A DNA stretch of 64,000 nt from Bradyrhizobium huanghuaihaiense. Lineage in GTDB: Bacteria > Pseudomonadota > Alphaproteobacteria > Rhizobiales > Xanthobacteraceae. A program made the position numbers and the translations under genes. The notes beneath the pieces were generated by a model. The model was not told the DNA's origin. It saw nothing but the letters and a program-made list of their open reading frames with translations, and did no database searches. The DNA lies in contig NZ_VLLA01000009.1 of the NCBI RefSeq assembly GCF_007830635.1, positions 124,001-188,000 of the forward strand, in the 5' to 3' direction. Within the stretch, counting starts at the first letter, position 1. Each line of letters begins with the position of its first letter. This document shows positions 8,222-17,400 of the stretch, piece by piece.

Positions 8222-8719
8222 CGGCAGTTCCTCAGACGAAGGGATGACGACAGCTGGATCATCAGCAGCAGAGGCAACGTACCCAATTGCCGAAAGTTCC
8301 CGCATTATCAAATGTCAACCTGCAAGCGAAACCTGACCTTTGGTACAGCATGGCCCGGTCCTGGTGCTACGTGCGCGCGAGCTCGCGAAGTGCGGGGCTC
8401 AGGCACCGCAGGCTCTTGGCCGCCCTGGGGAGACGGTCAGGACGATCACGCGAACCGGCAGAAGCTCGCCGATGAGTTCGCGGATCTGCAGCGCAAAGTG
8501 GCAGCGCAAGGCGGTGAGCGGAAGCTGTTATCCGATCGGAGCGCTCAGTTGGCGCGTCGACGCCCTGGATTCCGCGAACGCCGCCATCAACAATCCGGGG
8601 CAAAAGGCAGGCGGGGGAGAAGTTACGACCCGTGCTCTAGCGCTGCGCGGCTCCAGCCATACCAGATCGACCGCGACTGCCGTCACAGTGCTGCGACACC
8701 AAGGGGCGCTCATTGCGTC
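8222..8719. other. Stretch without a supported gene
   Basis: Several frames are open for 60-180 codons, but none has a ribosome site together with protein-like composition. It may be decayed accessory DNA. Confidence 0.4.
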
Positions 8720-8848
8720 TTAGCGGGGCGAGAATTCGTACCTCTCCAGTCGCTCAATGGCTGCCTGGCGTTCGTGCTGGCCAAGCCAGACCAGCGCCAA
8801 AAGCACCGTGCCGCAAAGCGCCGCAAGCCCGAAAACCAGACGCTTCAT
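8720..8848 (-). CDS. Small single-span membrane protein (42 aa)
   Basis: ATG 8848; begins MKRLVFGLAALCGTVLLALVW and ends in a charged helix (RQAAIERLERYEFSPR). The pattern is a membrane anchor or signal sequence followed by a short soluble tail. The ribosome site is weak (an AGG only a few bases upstream). Confidence 0.35.
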   Translation of the reverse strand: MKRLVFGLAALCGTVLLALVWLGQHERQAAIERLERYEFSPR

Positions 8849-9091
8849 TGCCTGTGAATTCGAGTGCGCGGGTAAGGTTCCTGACGAGGAAGGGCATCGA
8901 CCGGCTCGGTGATGGGTTGTCCTTCTCGAGGACAAATGCGTTGAATGTCTTCGCAGGGGAGGACGCTTTTGTTGGCCTCGTGAACGACGCGCATTGCGGG
9001 AAAAAGTGGCAACGACCGATCGGGAATCATGTAAGCTCCACGGTGCGGCCGTGTCCATTGAAGCCCCTATCGGCCGCAAATCTGGGAATGC

Positions 9092-9133
9092 ACGGCCTTG
9101 CTTTCTCTGCCCGGAGAGAGCGGGGCCGTTTTT
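9092..9133 (+). terminator. Rho-independent terminator without an obvious upstream gene
   Basis: A long hairpin of about 14 pairs with G-U pairs and a small bulge (ACGGCCTTGC pairs with GCGGGGCCGT; loop GCCCGG) followed by TTTTT. The preceding ~250 bases (8849-9091) contain no convincing forward-strand gene, so it may end a small RNA. Confidence 0.55.
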
Positions 9134-9371
9134 ATGATGGAGACCGCTTGGGACTGCGCAGGACGTCAGTCCGGTTGCGACACAGGTCGCCAATTCACAA
9201 GATCGAACTTTTGCCCTGCCATGGGTGGACGACCGTTTTGGAGCGGGCGCAGCAGAACCTGCGAGGCTCATGGTCGTGTCTGGAAATCGAGATGAGAGTA
9301 GGCCCGGCTGGCGATCCCGAATGATGTCCCCAGAAAACCCGCCGCGGCCCGTTACCAGCGGGTCTTTTTGG

Positions 9372-9485
9372 TCAGGCGAGGCAGGCCAGGATGGCAAGCA
9401 CGACGTCGGCGCCGAGTTCGCCTGAGTACATCCAGAAAGCAATTCCAGCACCGAGCGTAAGCGCCATCACCTTGAGAGCAATCAT
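9372..9485 (-). CDS. Small membrane peptide (37 aa)
   Basis: ATG 9485 has AGGGGAG eight bases upstream, an excellent ribosome site. The peptide is two short hydrophobic stretches (VMALTLGAGIAFWMY and VVLAILACLA) joined by SGELGAD. Such minigenes are common between core genes in this window. No family recognised. Confidence 0.5.
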   Translation of the reverse strand: MIALKVMALTLGAGIAFWMYSGELGADVVLAILACLA

Positions 9486-9912
9486 CGTCAGTCTCCCCTT
9501 GAAACACCGGGAAAAACTAGCAGCGCTCTGTTTCCGGGATGCTTCGCGCGGGCAGGCAAGTGGTTTCCTTCACCGAACCGTTATCGGCTCGCGTCCCTGG
9601 CAGCGGCGACGGATTTTCCGAAGATGCCGGGATGCCACTGTTGTGCCCGACGGGCCAGACGGGCCTTCGTGGGTGCATAAAAAGTCGTTGTGCCAACACG
9701 ACTTAGCTACTGTGCATGGGGTTGTTTTCGCCATTTTTGCTTGAGCGGCCTTCAGGTGGGATGGACGGCTCCGATTCCGCTGTGGGCGGGCCGGCCGGTC
9801 CGGGCGTGAGCTTCTGCCGGTATCACCCTGAAAAGGCAGGCATTTTGGTTTGCCCCGCAGCACGCGGGATCCGACACGCGGAACTCATTCCTCACCTCCG
9901 CGTTGTCTCGCC
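9486..9912. other. Stretch without a supported gene
   Basis: Open frames of 60-117 codons are present on both strands, but none has a good start. Probably the promoter region of the small gene starting at 9913. Confidence 0.4.
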
Positions 9913-10104
9913 ATGACTGAAGACCTTTCCTTCCGACGCAAACCCCTGACCCCCGAACAGCGCCAGGCGCGCGATGCGGCTCGCCGGATCGAGGCCGAAA
10001 AGGCCATGCGCGATCACGAAGCGGCGCAGAAGGCGTTTTACGCCAACAAGGAACGGCTGAGGGCCGAGCGGCTCGCACGTGAAGCTGCGGCCGCGAAGGG
10101 CTGA
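9913..10104 (+). CDS. Small charged coiled-coil-like protein (63 aa)
   Basis: Starts MTEDLSFRRKPLTPEQRQAR and is then almost entirely an Arg/Ala/Glu-rich helix (EAEKAMRDHEAAQKAFYANK). The composition is that of a soluble single helix. An in-frame ATG 21 codons upstream is less likely because that segment lacks protein character. Not assignable to a characterised family. Confidence 0.6.
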   Translation: MTEDLSFRRKPLTPEQRQARDAARRIEAEKAMRDHEAAQKAFYANKERLRAERLAREAAAAKG

Positions 10105-10154
10105 CGGCGCCCGGCCGCAGCCCGCCGATATCGCCTGGATCGACCGCCCGATGC

Positions 10155-10379
10155 CTAGTGCCGCTTGGACGTGCTCTTCGCGCTCAAGGCCAGCTTGAGC
10201 GCCTGGACGGCTTCTGCGAATGCACCGCGGGGCGATTGTGCCTCGATCGCTTCGGCCGCGACGCGGCAGTCGTTGGCGACCTTGAGCAACCCGCTTCGTG
10301 CCAGGTCCATGGTGGAAAGGGCGGCCTGCTCCAGGCAGAGGCGTTCAAGCCGTCGAAACTCCCGCAGCTCTCTGTTCAT
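10155..10379 (-). CDS. Small helical protein, paralogue of the gene at 8054-8221
   Basis: 74 residues from ATG 10379 with GAGAG upstream. It shares NRELxEFRRLER, Cys, QAALS.MDLARSGLLKVA and the EAIEA helix with the protein at 8054-8221, and adds a Lys/Ser-rich C-terminal tail (LALSAKSTSKRH). Two diverged copies within 2 kb suggest an old local duplication or a small family spread in the genome. Function unknown. Confidence 0.65.
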   Translation of the reverse strand: MNRELREFRRLERLCLEQAALSTMDLARSGLLKVANDCRVAAEAIEAQSPRGAFAEAVQALKLALSAKSTSKRH

Positions 10380-10632
10380 GCGTCAGCTCTCGATGTCCCC
10401 CGGCCATGCGGCGCTGAGTCTGCTTAATAGACGGTTAACACTCTCCAGTAGCTGATCTGGCTGGCACGGAGCTGGCGGCAGCGGTGAACACACGCGCCTG
10501 TTGCACGCGGCAGGCTTGACGGCGTTTGGCTTCCGCCGGAAGCTTCAAATGATCCTCAACTGACGCGAAATACGGAGACGTTCGCTTCCGGCCAATCCGA
10601 TCCCCTTCAGTGACAACGCAATGGAGCTGACC

Positions 10633-10953
10633 ATGACCACGTTCGACAAGCGCGAGCAGGGCTTCGAGGCCAAATTCGCCCATGACGAGGAGCTCATGTT
10701 CAAGGTGACGGCCCGGTCCAACAAGCTGCTTGGCCTCTGGGCCGCCAGCCAGCTCGGCCTCAGCGGCGATGCCGCAGCCAGCTACGCGGCGGCGCTGGTG
10801 ACGGACCATCTGGAGAGCCGGACGATCGACGAGGTCCTGGACAAGGTGTCGGCCGATCTTGCCGGCAAGGGGGTGGCGCGCGAGCAGGTCGCCCAGAAGC
10901 TCCAGGAATGCCTGCATCAGGCCATGCAGCAGCTCGAAGCAAAAAAAGAGTGA
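10633..10953 (+). CDS. ATPase inhibitor subunit zeta (DUF1476)
   Basis: 106 residues from ATG 10633 (GGAG six bases upstream), beginning MTTFDKREQGFEAKFAHDEE, then NKLLGLWAA and four predicted helices. This is the hallmark of the alphaproteobacterial zeta subunit, which binds the F1 sector of ATP synthase and blocks ATP hydrolysis; the N-terminal segment is the inhibitory part. Length and order fit the family. An ATG four codons earlier is in frame. The gene stands alone, separated from the atp operons. Confidence 0.92.
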   Translation: MTTFDKREQGFEAKFAHDEELMFKVTARSNKLLGLWAASQLGLSGDAAASYAAALVTDHLESRTIDEVLDKVSADLAGKGVAREQVAQKLQECLHQAMQQLEAKKE

Positions 10954-10970
10954 GCGCCGCGCGCCGTTGC

Positions 10971-11441
10971 TCATAGCTCCATGTGGATGATCTCGATGGG
11001 CTCGCCGCCGAGGCCGTGAGAGAACTGGCCTCGGCCCATTTTTCTGAAGCCGTAACGTCGGTAGAAGGCTTCGGCGTTGATCGTGGCTTCAAGGCGGATC
11101 GGCCCGCCATGGCCGAGCCGCGCCCGGGCCACGCCGATGTCGAGCAGCCGTTTCCCGACACCGGAGCCGGCCGCCGCGGGCAGCACGAACAACCGGGTGA
11201 CCTCGCCGGGGTCGGCATCGACGAAGCCGATGACGACGTCGTTGCGAAGACAGACGGTCATCCGCCCCTTGGCGATGATCTCTTCATAGAACCGGGGCGT
11301 CCGTTCGCCCATCCAGTTCTCGATCTGGGCCGGTGAATAGCACCCGCGCGAAAGACCCGCGATCGAGGCCTTGGTGATGTCAAACACGGTCTCCGCGTCG
11401 TCCGCGCACGCCGGCCTGAAGGAGATGTCGTCAGCGGGCAT
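10971..11441 (-). CDS. GNAT family N-acetyltransferase
   Basis: 156 residues with the GNAT core: an N-terminal ISFRPACADDAE strand-helix, a central VTRLFVLPAAAGSGVGKRLL segment that matches the acetyl-CoA pyrophosphate loop (Q/RxxGxG/A as GSGVGKRLL), and a C-terminal AEAFYRRYGFRKMG segment that is typical of the last strand and helix. The acceptor is unknown. It lies on the reverse strand, tail to tail with the DUF1476 gene (17 bases between the stops). Confidence 0.88.
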   Translation of the reverse strand: MPADDISFRPACADDAETVFDITKASIAGLSRGCYSPAQIENWMGERTPRFYEEIIAKGRMTVCLRNDVVIGFVDADPGEVTRLFVLPAAAGSGVGKRLLDIGVARARLGHGGPIRLEATINAEAFYRRYGFRKMGRGQFSHGLGGEPIEIIHMEL

Positions 11442-11483
11442 GGGGACTCCGGATCCAGACGGTGTATCGCAAACTCGAACGCC

Positions 11484-12062
11484 TCACTCGGCGTGTCTGC
11501 GCATTCCGGAATCGCTGAGCTTGTCGACATAGGCAATTCCGAGCGCCGAGACGATGAAGGTGATGTGGATCAGCACCTGCCACATCACGCCGGTCTCGGT
11601 GAAGCCGGCGCGGCTCGAGCCGAGATTGCCGGCCTCGATGAAGGTGCGCAGCAGCGCGATCGAGGAGATGCCGATGATGGCCATGGCGAGCTTGATCTTC
11701 AGCACGCTCGCATTGACGTGGCCGAGCCATTCCGGCTCGTCCGGGTGGCCCTGGAGGTCGAGCCGCGAGACGAACGTCTCGTAGCCGCCGACGATGACCA
11801 TCACCAGCAGGTTGGAGATCATCACGACGTCGATCAGCGCCAGCACGCTCATCATGATCTGTTGCTCGGTGAGATCGATCGCGTGCCAGGAGAGGTGCCA
11901 GAGCTCCTTCAGGAACAGCACGATGTAGACGCATTGCGCCACGATCAGCCCGAGATAGAGCGGCAATTGCAGCCAGCGTGAGCCGAAGATGATCATCGGC
12001 AGCACGCCAAGGCGCGGCGAGGGCAGGCGGGGTTCGGTCCTTGGCTCAGGCTCAACCGACAT
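11484..12062 (-). CDS. UPF0114 (YqhA-like) integral membrane protein
   Basis: 192 residues with four hydrophobic segments, the first about residues 28-50 (LYLGLIVAQCVYIVLFL), then LIDVVMISNLLVMVIVGGYE, LKIKLAMAIIGISSIALL and VLIHITFIVSALGIAY. The GGYETFV and LKIKLA segments are typical of the TIGR00645/UPF0114 family, located in the inner membrane with unknown function. Starts at ATG 12062, 43 bases upstream of the GNAT gene, so the two may be co-transcribed. Confidence 0.88.
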   Translation of the reverse strand: MSVEPEPRTEPRLPSPRLGVLPMIIFGSRWLQLPLYLGLIVAQCVYIVLFLKELWHLSWHAIDLTEQQIMMSVLALIDVVMISNLLVMVIVGGYETFVSRLDLQGHPDEPEWLGHVNASVLKIKLAMAIIGISSIALLRTFIEAGNLGSSRAGFTETGVMWQVLIHITFIVSALGIAYVDKLSDSGMRRHAE

Positions 12063-12228
12063 TCAGGCAGCATCCTCGCGAGCGGAGACGATCTCGCTTT
12101 TCTGTACCCCGACAAGATGGCCGGCGGAAGACGTGCGGTGCGCTTGGCAAGGCTTGCCGGCAATCGCGCCGTTTCGTGCTAGCGTGGACGCGGCCCTCGG
12201 GCGACGGCCCGGCTCAAGGAGGAGTGAC

Positions 12229-12510
12229 GTGCCGAACAGCTTTGGCGGCGGGCTCGGGAGAATCGCGCTTGTTGTGGCGATGATGCTCGGTGCAGGCGGG
12301 GTGTCGGCGACGCCGCTGACGCCGTTTCGCTACGAGGCGCAGGCGCAGCGCCATTGTCCGCATGATCAGGTGGTCTGGCTGGATTTCAGGAAGGGCGTCT
12401 ACTACGCCCGGGGCCAGAAGCGCTACGGCCAGGGCTTTGACGGCAGCTTCGTCTGCCGTAACGAGGCCCGCGAGAGCTTCTATAGGCGGTCATTGCTCGG
12501 CCTGCGCTGA
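12229..12510 (+). CDS. Small secreted hypothetical protein (93 aa)
   Basis: Starts at GTG 12229 with a perfect AAGGAGG six bases upstream. A signal peptide (ALVVAMMLGAGGVSA) is followed by a compact domain with CPHDQVVWLDFRKGVYY, GQKRYGQG and FVCRNEA; the two cysteines could form one disulphide. From memory, similar CPxDxVVWLD proteins are frequent in this group of bacteria and are uncharacterised. It runs divergently from the UPF0114 gene. Confidence 0.7.
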   Translation: MPNSFGGGLGRIALVVAMMLGAGGVSATPLTPFRYEAQAQRHCPHDQVVWLDFRKGVYYARGQKRYGQGFDGSFVCRNEARESFYRRSLLGLR

Positions 12511-12537
12511 GCGCGTGACCAGCCCTTCGGAACGCCG

Positions 12538-12666
12538 TTACTTCTGGCTCGGCAGCTTCACGGGGACGTGCGGGGCGGTGCTGATGATGCGGGGGCTTCC
12601 GTCGGGATAGGTGCGGTCGCCGCGGATCAACGATTCTAGAACCAGAAAAAATTTCTCAGCAAGCAT
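12538..12666 (-). CDS. Small hypothetical protein (42 aa)
   Basis: ATG 12666 has GAAGGTG seven bases upstream. The product starts MLAEKFFLVLESLIRG, an amphipathic helix, then a Pro/Ser-rich tail (SPRIISTAPHVPVKLP). It is too short for the usual gene callers. The good start signal and the helix-plus-tail design support translation. Convergent with the preceding gene. Function unknown. Confidence 0.5.
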   Translation of the reverse strand: MLAEKFFLVLESLIRGDRTYPDGSPRIISTAPHVPVKLPSQK

Positions 12667-12821
12667 TTGCGTCACCTTCGTTGGTGATGGCCTCTTGAAA
12701 TGAGTCGAGGCGCCAAACGCAGAAATTCAATCAACTAAAAGAGAGCAGGACAATCCGGAACGGACGGCATGCTGCGTCGCGGTGTAGCTGTGGTTAGAAA
12801 TAAGGAAAGTCGTGGTCGTGC

Positions 12822-12920
12822 TCAGGCGAAGGCCAGTGCCACCAGGCTCGAGCACAACAGCACCAAGCCGCCTGCGGTCAATGCCAGGAAGCCATCGGAT
12901 ACGAGGTCATGGTTACGCAT
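12822..12920 (-). CDS. Putative 32-aa membrane peptide
   Basis: ATG 12920 with AGGTG six bases upstream. The peptide is MRNHDLVSDGFLALTAGGL followed by a hydrophobic helix to the end, a single span with the N-terminus in the cytoplasm or an N-in anchor. Coding status is inferred only from the start signal and hydrophobicity. Confidence 0.4.
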   Translation of the reverse strand: MRNHDLVSDGFLALTAGGLVLLCSSLVALAFA

Positions 12921-13024
12921 GGGACACCTGCCGCTCTCGTGTTCGATGCCCGGTCGGATCGATCAAAAACTGTCCGAACGTGCCGCCGTGAAAGAGGTGA
13001 TGCTTGCCGCCCGCGCGAGTGCCT

Positions 13025-13114
13025 TCAGGCCCTCGTCCGGTAACCTTCAAACGCATGGGCCAGGAAAATCCCCGCGCTAACCAGACCCATCAGTGCCGAA
13101 ACCGTCTCGATCAT
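13025..13114 (-). CDS. Putative 29-aa membrane peptide
   Basis: ATG 13114 with a weak GGA upstream. The peptide MIETVSALMGLVSAGIFLAH has one hydrophobic segment and a charged end (EGYRTRA). I recall near-identical short peptides from related genomes, but this is not checked. It lies upstream of, and on the same strand as, the peptide gene at 12822-12920. Confidence 0.4.
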   Translation of the reverse strand: MIETVSALMGLVSAGIFLAHAFEGYRTRA

Positions 13115-13473
13115 CGTTAAATTCCAAATCCCGCCCTTGCATGCGAGAGAACGCGTGCGGCCTTGCACAGTCAAAAGAATTCCAGTGAGCGGCGCGACAA
13201 TGGGGGTGGAGTGAGGATTTGGCGCAACAGAATGTCCAGGAGTGGCACAGAGCAGGCGGCCTGCGCTCCGTAGATCAACGGGGACAAACGAACGGGGTGT
13301 TTACCATCTCGGCGTGATCGCCGCGGGCTCCCCATTTCCGCCGTGTTCGGGTTGCGTTATCGTTACCACATCCGATGCGGTGGTGGGCCGCTTCGGAGCA
13401 AAGGACCGGACAGCGCGTGCCCGTCACCCAAAGCGGGTTGGGTACGCCTCCGGCGGAATGGTATTTGGGGCGA
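13115..13473. other. Upstream region of the rlpA-like gene, no gene seen
   Basis: No supported gene. Frames leading into the rlpA-like gene are open here, but the lipoprotein signal begins only at 13474. Probably holds the promoters for the divergent small peptide gene and for rlpA. Confidence 0.4.
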
Positions 13474-14409
13474 ATGGGGATCCGACGGTCAGATTCGGTT
13501 TTGCGGGCCGCGCGTGGAATTGCGGCGGCCGCGACCTGCCTCGCGCTCGCCAATTGCGCCTCCTCCAACAAGTTCGCCAGCCGTGTCGATCCGAAATACG
13601 GCGTGTCCTCGAGCCCCCGGGTCGTGGCCTGGGGCGACCCGGTCCCGAAGGGCGGCGGCACCTATCGCGTCGGCAAGCCCTATGTGGTGGCCGGCAAGAC
13701 CTACGTGCCGGAGGAGGACGTCAACTATCGCGCCGAGGGCATGGCGTCCTGGTACGGCGACGATTTCCACGGCCGTCTGACGGCCAATGGCGAAGTGTTC
13801 GACATGGGCTCGCTGACGGCGGCGCATCCGACCCTGCCGATGCCGTCCTATGCGCGGGTGACCAACGTGTCGAACGGCAAGTCGCTGATCGTCCGCGTCA
13901 ATGACCGCGGGCCCTATCACGGCAACCGGCTCATCGACGTCTCGAACAAAGCCGCCGAACTGCTTGAATTCAAAGGAAACGGCGTCGCCAAGGTCCGCGT
14001 CGAATATGTCGGCCGGGCGCCGCTCGAAGGTTCCGACGACCGCCAGCTGATGGCCACCCTGCGCACCGGGATCCCGGCGCCGTCGCCCTCGATGGTCCGG
14101 GTTGCCTCGGCGAAGCCCTTCGTGCCCGAGCTGCCGTCATCGACCCGCGGCGCCATTCGCGGCGAGGTTCCGATGCCGGAGGGACGGCCCTACAATCTCG
14201 GCAATACCTCCGCCGACATGGCCTCGCTGAACGCGACCTCGGAAATGTCGGCCTCGAGCCGCAGCCGGGGCCGGGCGCTCCAGAACGCGCGCGCCGTGTC
14301 CTACGACGAGGACGGCCGCTACAGCACCGAGAGCGCTCCGTCTGCCGCCTATGCCTCGGACGGCGCCGCCGAAGCCCGCAGCATCCTCAGCGGCCGCGGC
14401 CTCTACTAA
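13474..14409 (+). CDS. rlpA: RlpA-like septal ring lytic transglycosylase lipoprotein
   Basis: 311 residues from ATG 13474. A lipoprotein signal ends in LANC, so Cys is lipidated and the protein is anchored in the outer membrane facing the periplasm. The double-psi beta-barrel domain follows, with ASWYGDDFHGRLTANGE, AHPTLPMPSYARVTN and VRVNDRGPYHGNR; the last has the conserved Asp of RlpA enzymes that cut naked glycan strands. The C-terminal ~120 residues are Ser/Ala-rich and disordered and do not form a recognisable SPOR domain. A frame upstream is open to 13375 but would place the signal internally. Confidence 0.9.
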   Translation: MGIRRSDSVLRAARGIAAAATCLALANCASSNKFASRVDPKYGVSSSPRVVAWGDPVPKGGGTYRVGKPYVVAGKTYVPEEDVNYRAEGMASWYGDDFHGRLTANGEVFDMGSLTAAHPTLPMPSYARVTNVSNGKSLIVRVNDRGPYHGNRLIDVSNKAAELLEFKGNGVAKVRVEYVGRAPLEGSDDRQLMATLRTGIPAPSPSMVRVASAKPFVPELPSSTRGAIRGEVPMPEGRPYNLGNTSADMASLNATSEMSASSRSRGRALQNARAVSYDEDGRYSTESAPSAAYASDGAAEARSILSGRGLY

Positions 14410-14454
14410 GCCCGGAGCATCCGGCGCGCGGCGTCGCCCACTGCCGGCTTGCGC

Positions 14455-17400
14455 TCAGAACGGGATGCGCGCGCGTCCCGTGAACGTCCAGATCTGCGTG
14501 TTGCCGCCGATGCCGCCGAGCTCGGCGCCGAAGCCGACGGTGGCGCCGCTCGCGAGCCTTGCGCCGAGGCCACCGGTGACCCGCGCCGACCAGCCCTGAA
14601 GCAATGGTGTCGAAGCCAGCGGGATGCCGCCCGCGGCAATGATTGCGGCGGCATCGTCCTGGGTGAAATAGTAGTCGGCGTAGACACCGGCATAGGGCAA
14701 CAGCAGCACGCTATCGAGCCAGGGCACGGGGTAGGAGACCCTGCTGCCCGCCGAGGCGCGGCCGCTGGAGAAGGTCCGGGCGGCCTGCGGGGTGCCGAGC
14801 GAATCGACATAGGCGTTTTCCCGCTCCCACAGCGCGTAGACCTTGGCCGATGGCTCGATGTTGAAATTGGCCCAGCTGTAGCTGCCGGTGAAGCCGGTCG
14901 CGAACATCCAGCGATTGCCGTTGAAATTGCCCTGTGCCGTGCCGGCCGTGCCGTCGTAGCCAATGCCGGAATAGGTCACCGCTGCGTCGTAACGCAGCGT
15001 CGGGATGATCTTCCAGCCAAGATAGGCGCCGACGGTCCAGCCGTCGCCCTTCAGCTTTCCGTTGATGTCGGTCTCCGTGTAGCTGAAATTCTCGTAGCCG
15101 CCGACCACGCCAACCACGAGATTCGAAGCGGCCCGATAGGTCAGCCCGGACACCAGGTTGATCTGCTGACCGTAGAGCGTCGCCTGGGTTGCGCCCTGAC
15201 CGATATTGCCCGACGAGCCCCAACGGTCGATGCCGGTGCCGCGGACGTCGATCCAGAACAGCCAGTCCTTCTGCTGCTTGAACCGCGCGGGTGGTGCCTT
15301 GGTCGGCGCCGCCCGATCGATTGCGGCGAAGGCGTCATCGATCCGCGAAGACCCGCGGCCGGTCCCGCCGGAGCGTCCGTTGCCGGCATAGGCATTGGAG
15401 CTCTGCGGATCGGTTGGGCGACCGGCCGGCGGCTCATCGTCGCCATCGGGCGCGGCGGCGAAGTTGACGCGCACCCCGCCGCCGCCCGGCGTTATGTATT
15501 GTCCGCCATTGTTGAAACCTTCGGAGATGGCGGTGTCGATGGCACCGGAGATCGCCTGTCCCGAGCTTTGCGCGACGACCTTGGTGACGTTGAGCTGAAG
15601 CGCGCGCAGCCTGGCGCTGTCGGCGGGAATATCGACCGACTGGGTCAGGGCCGGCGAGGTCGAGGCATTGAACGCCGGCGAGCCGCTGTAGGTCGCGGTG
15701 ATCGTGTGATTGCCGACGGCGAGCGTGGTCGTCGCAAGGGTCGCAACGCCGGCCGACAGTGCCGACGTTCCGATCGCTGCGCCGCCGTCGTTGAAGGTGA
15801 CCGTTCCGGTCGGCGTTCCGCCCGTGCTGCTTACCTTGGCGGTGAAGGTGACGGACTGGCCGTAGCTGCTCGGATTCTGCGACGACGTCAGCTCGGTCGT
15901 CGTCGTGGAGGACAGATAGGTGAACCGGTCTGCGGCCGAGGTGGGCGAGGTGCCGCCGACCGTGGTCACCGTGATGTCGACCGTGCCGGAGCCTGGCGGC
16001 GAAGTCGCCGTGATCGACGTTGCCGAGTTCACCGTGAAGCTCGTCGCAGTGTTGGTGCCGAATTTCACCGCCGTGGCGCCGGTAAAGCCGGTCCCGGTGA
16101 TCGCCACGGAGGTGGCGCCCACCGCAGGGCCGGATGTCGGCGAGATCGAGGTCACCGACGGGGCCGGCGAGTAATTGAATTGATCGGATGCGGATGTGGC
16201 GGATGTTCCGCCCGGCGTCGTCACGGTGACGTCAACCGTGCCGGCGCCGGCCGGCGAAGTCGCCGTGATCGAGGTCGCGGAATTGACCGTGAAGCTGGTC
16301 GCGTTGGTTCCGCCGAACTTCACGGCGGTCGCGCCGGACAAGGCGGTGCCGGTGATGGTGACCGACGTTCCGCCCGTCGTTGGGCCTGCATTCGGCGAGA
16401 CCGACGTCACCGTCGGCGCCGCGGCGTAGGTGAACTGATCAGCCGCGGAGGTGACCGACGTTCCGCCTGGCGTTGTGACCGTGAGGTCAACCGTGCCGGT
16501 TCCCGCAGGAGCGGTCGCGGTGATCTGGGTCGCCGAGTTGACGGTGAAACCCGTCGTCGTCGTTCCGAACTTGACGGCGGTCGCACCGGTGAAATTGGTG
16601 CCGGTGATCGTCACCGACGTGCCGCCGGCCAGCGGTCCGCCCGTCGGCGAAATCGATGTCACCGTCGGCGTGCCGAAATAGGTGAACTGGTCCGCCGCTG
16701 ACGTCGCCGAGGTGCCGCCAGTGGTCGTCACCCTGACGTCGACGACGCCGGCCCCGGGCGGCGAGGGCACGGTGATCTGGGTCGCGGAATTGACTGTGAA
16801 GCCCGTCGCAGCCGCCGCGCCGAACGTCACTGCGGTCGCGCCGGTGAAATTGGTGCCGGTGATGATCACCGACGTGCCACCGGCCTGCGGGCCGAGAGTC
16901 GGCGAGATCGAGGTGACGGTTGGCGAGGCCACATAGGTGAACTGGTCGGCGGCCGATGTCGCCGAGGTGCCACCTGGATTGGTCACGCGGAGGTCGACGG
17001 TGCCGGTCCCGGCCGGCGAGGTTGCCGTGATCGATGTCGACGAATTGACCGTGAAGCCAGTTGCCGCCGTTGCTCCGAACGTCACGGCCGTCGCGCCGGT
17101 GAAATTGGTGCCGGTGACGGTGACGGTGGTGCCGCCCGCACCCGGACCTGACGTCGGCGAGATCAAGGTGACGGTCGGCGCCGGGACGTAGGTGAACTGG
17201 TCCGCAGCGGAGGGCGCCGACGTCCCGCCTGCAGTCGTCACAGTGATGTCGACGGTGCCCGTACCCGCGGCTGATGTCGCCGTGATCTGGGTCGCGGAAT
17301 TGACGGTGAAGCCTGTGGCAGCCGTTGCGCCGAACGTGACTGCGGATGCGCCGGAGAGGTTCGTGCCGGTGATGACCACGGTCGTGCCACCGGTCTGCGG

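Noticed and set aside
12769..13080. 103-codon forward frame in the minigene region
   Set aside because: Arg/Lys/Ser-rich with no ribosome site; the opposite strand has two better-signalled small membrane ORFs.
14449..16701. 750-codon open frame antisense to the TIG autotransporter
   Set aside because: Composition is the reverse complement of repeats and barrel; no domain, and it converges with a clear gene.
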